Shown here: in pieces, positions 63,642 through 64,000 of the stretch | How the letters are laid out: every line of letters starts with the position of its first letter | How positions within the stretch are numbered: the stretch's first letter is position 1 | NCBI RefSeq assembly: GCF_004152865.1 | Contig: NZ_SEOO01000023.1 | Location: 1 to 64,000, forward strand | Direction of reading: 5' to 3' | Source: Sphingobium cupriresistens | GTDB lineage: Bacteria; Pseudomonadota; Alphaproteobacteria; Sphingomonadales; Sphingomonadaceae | DNA length: 64,000 bases | Notes under the pieces: model-generated | Databases searched by the model: none | What the model was told of the DNA's origin: nothing | Seen by the model: the letters and a program-made list of their open reading frames with translations, nothing else | Made by a program: the position numbers and the translations under genes

Positions 63642-63686
63642 ATTTTTCGGGAAAATGTCCCCGGACATTGTCATGTTCCGAAAAAT
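63642..63686 (-). terminator. nested hairpin downstream of tRNA-Ala copy 1
   Basis: On the minus strand, just after the CCA end, ATTTTTCGG and CCGAAAAAT form a perfect 9-bp outer stem, with an inner 7-bp stem AATGTCC/GGACATT. It could end or process the tRNA transcript. It lacks a classical U-tract, so the terminator label is tentative. Confidence 0.45.
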
Positions 63687-63762
63687 TGGTGGAGCCTAGC
63701 GGGATCGAACCGCTGACCTCCTGCATGCCATGCAGGCGCTCTCCCAGCTGAGCTAAGGCCCC
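63687..63762 (-). tRNA. tRNA-Ala (anticodon GGC)
   Basis: A complete 76-base cloverleaf with encoded CCA. The anticodon loop ATGGCAT is closed by CCTGC/GCAGG, giving anticodon GGC, and the T arm is AGCGG-TTCGATC-CCGCT. The acceptor stem begins GGGGCCT. It is one of two tandem copies in this window. Confidence 0.97.
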
Positions 63763-63887
63763 ATCATGCGCGGCCGGGCCGCAATCATATGGTCAGACCA
63801 TGTCCGGCAATGCCGTCGGCCGTCTATATTTCCTGGCAAGTCGGCTGCGCCTCCCGGAGGATGGACGCCCCTCACTTGCGCTCAGGC

Positions 63888-63934
63888 ATTTTTCGGGAAA
63901 ATGTCCCCATGGGCATTTTCCTGTTCCGAAAAAT
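63888..63934 (-). terminator. nested hairpin downstream of tRNA-Ala copy 2
   Basis: It has the same outer 9-bp stem as copy 1 and an inner stem with a different right arm: GGAAAATG and CCC on one side pair with GGG and CATTTTCC on the other, with one bulged T. The changed arm still pairs, so the structure rather than the sequence is conserved. Confidence 0.45.
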
Positions 63935-64000
63935 TGGTGGAGCCTAGCGGGATCGAACCGCTGACCTCCTGCATGCCATGCAGGCGCTCTCCCAGCTGAG
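63935..64000 (-). tRNA. tRNA-Ala (anticodon GGC), truncated by the window end
   Basis: The sequence from the CCA end through the T arm, the anticodon GGC and into the D arm is identical to the copy at 63687-63762. The 5' acceptor part lies outside the window. It belongs to the tandem duplication at this edge. Confidence 0.95.

Larger units (their letters stand above)
63617..64000. repeat. tandem duplication containing tRNA-Ala(GGC)
   Basis: A unit of about 246-248 bases occurs twice: copy one runs from 63617 (GGACGCCCCTCGCTTGCGCT) through the tRNA, and copy two from 63863 (GGACGCCCCTCACTTGCGCT) into the second tRNA, cut by the window end. The two tRNA parts look identical where both are visible; the flanks differ only in part, including a two-base length change. 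Confidence 0.85.

Noticed and set aside
63766-63999. Small plus-strand protein ending near the right edge
   Set aside because: The frame runs across the tRNA duplication, and its C-terminal part (VEPSGIEPLTSCMPC) is the known artefact of reading a tRNA gene antisense.

Overview
The window reads as a chromosomal segment of a GC-rich alphaproteobacterium, most likely a sphingomonad (Sphingobium/Sphingomonas type). The basis is family content and gene order: a trpF-trpB-trpA-accD-folC run, TonB-dependent uptake of aromatics, a GT21-like glycosyltransferase of the kind that could make glycosphingolipids, and a compact cat/ben/pca cluster. This assignment is inference from protein resemblance, not a database result.

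Layout. 1-400: scar of an IS5-family transposase. 396-2437: MHS-family transporter and a CsaA-like tRNA-binding protein. 2.5-11.7 kb: propionyl-CoA to succinyl-CoA module on the minus strand (pccA, bioB, methylmalonyl-CoA mutase, epimerase, pccB), with a divergent ScfR-type regulator and repeated TTCGCAAA/GCAAATTTGC elements in the shared promoter region. bioB, inside this module, supplies the cofactor of the carboxylase. 11.9-22.5 kb: one long minus-strand operon for benzoate to central metabolism (catB, catC, catA, benA, benB, benD, pcaI, pcaJ, ferredoxin, pcaD, pcaF, hydrolase), with a divergent LysR regulator whose leader carries an ATAC-N7-GTAT operator. 22.5-36.8 kb: an accessory aromatic cluster. 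Its minus-strand arm has a TonB receptor, an aldehyde dehydrogenase, a benzaldehyde lyase, a VOC protein, two SDRs, a Rieske oxygenase and an IclR regulator. Its plus-strand arm has an MFS transporter, an FAD aromatic hydroxylase and an epoxide-hydrolase-like protein. 36.8-37.6 kb: a broken IS3 transposase, a truncated tyrosine recombinase and a CAU-anticodon tRNA, which looks like the scar of an integrated element.

37.6-64 kb is mostly core genome: a WalW-like deacetylase, a degenerate sensor kinase, an Lrp regulator, a pair of secreted TPR-like paralogues, gyrA, a glycosyltransferase and an LpxL-like acyltransferase, trpFBA-accD-folC, ampG-like, rluB-like, rsmD, a single-domain globin facing an NsrR-type regulator across a candidate NsrR box, a UvrD/PcrA helicase, a GAF protein, and two tandem tRNA-Ala(GGC) genes cut by the window end.

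How it works together. The strongest biological reading is a contiguous route from benzoin-type acyloins. Benzaldehyde lyase splits the acyloin to two aromatic aldehydes, the aldehyde dehydrogenase makes benzoate, BenAB/BenD make catechol, CatA/B/C make 3-oxoadipate enol-lactone, and PcaD/IJ/F finish to succinyl-CoA and acetyl-CoA. The Rieske oxygenase, the two dehydrogenases and the TonB receptor of the same operon would then handle uptake and conversion of a larger diaryl precursor, which the sequence alone does not identify. No benC reductase is visible; a stand-alone ferredoxin lies inside the operon instead.
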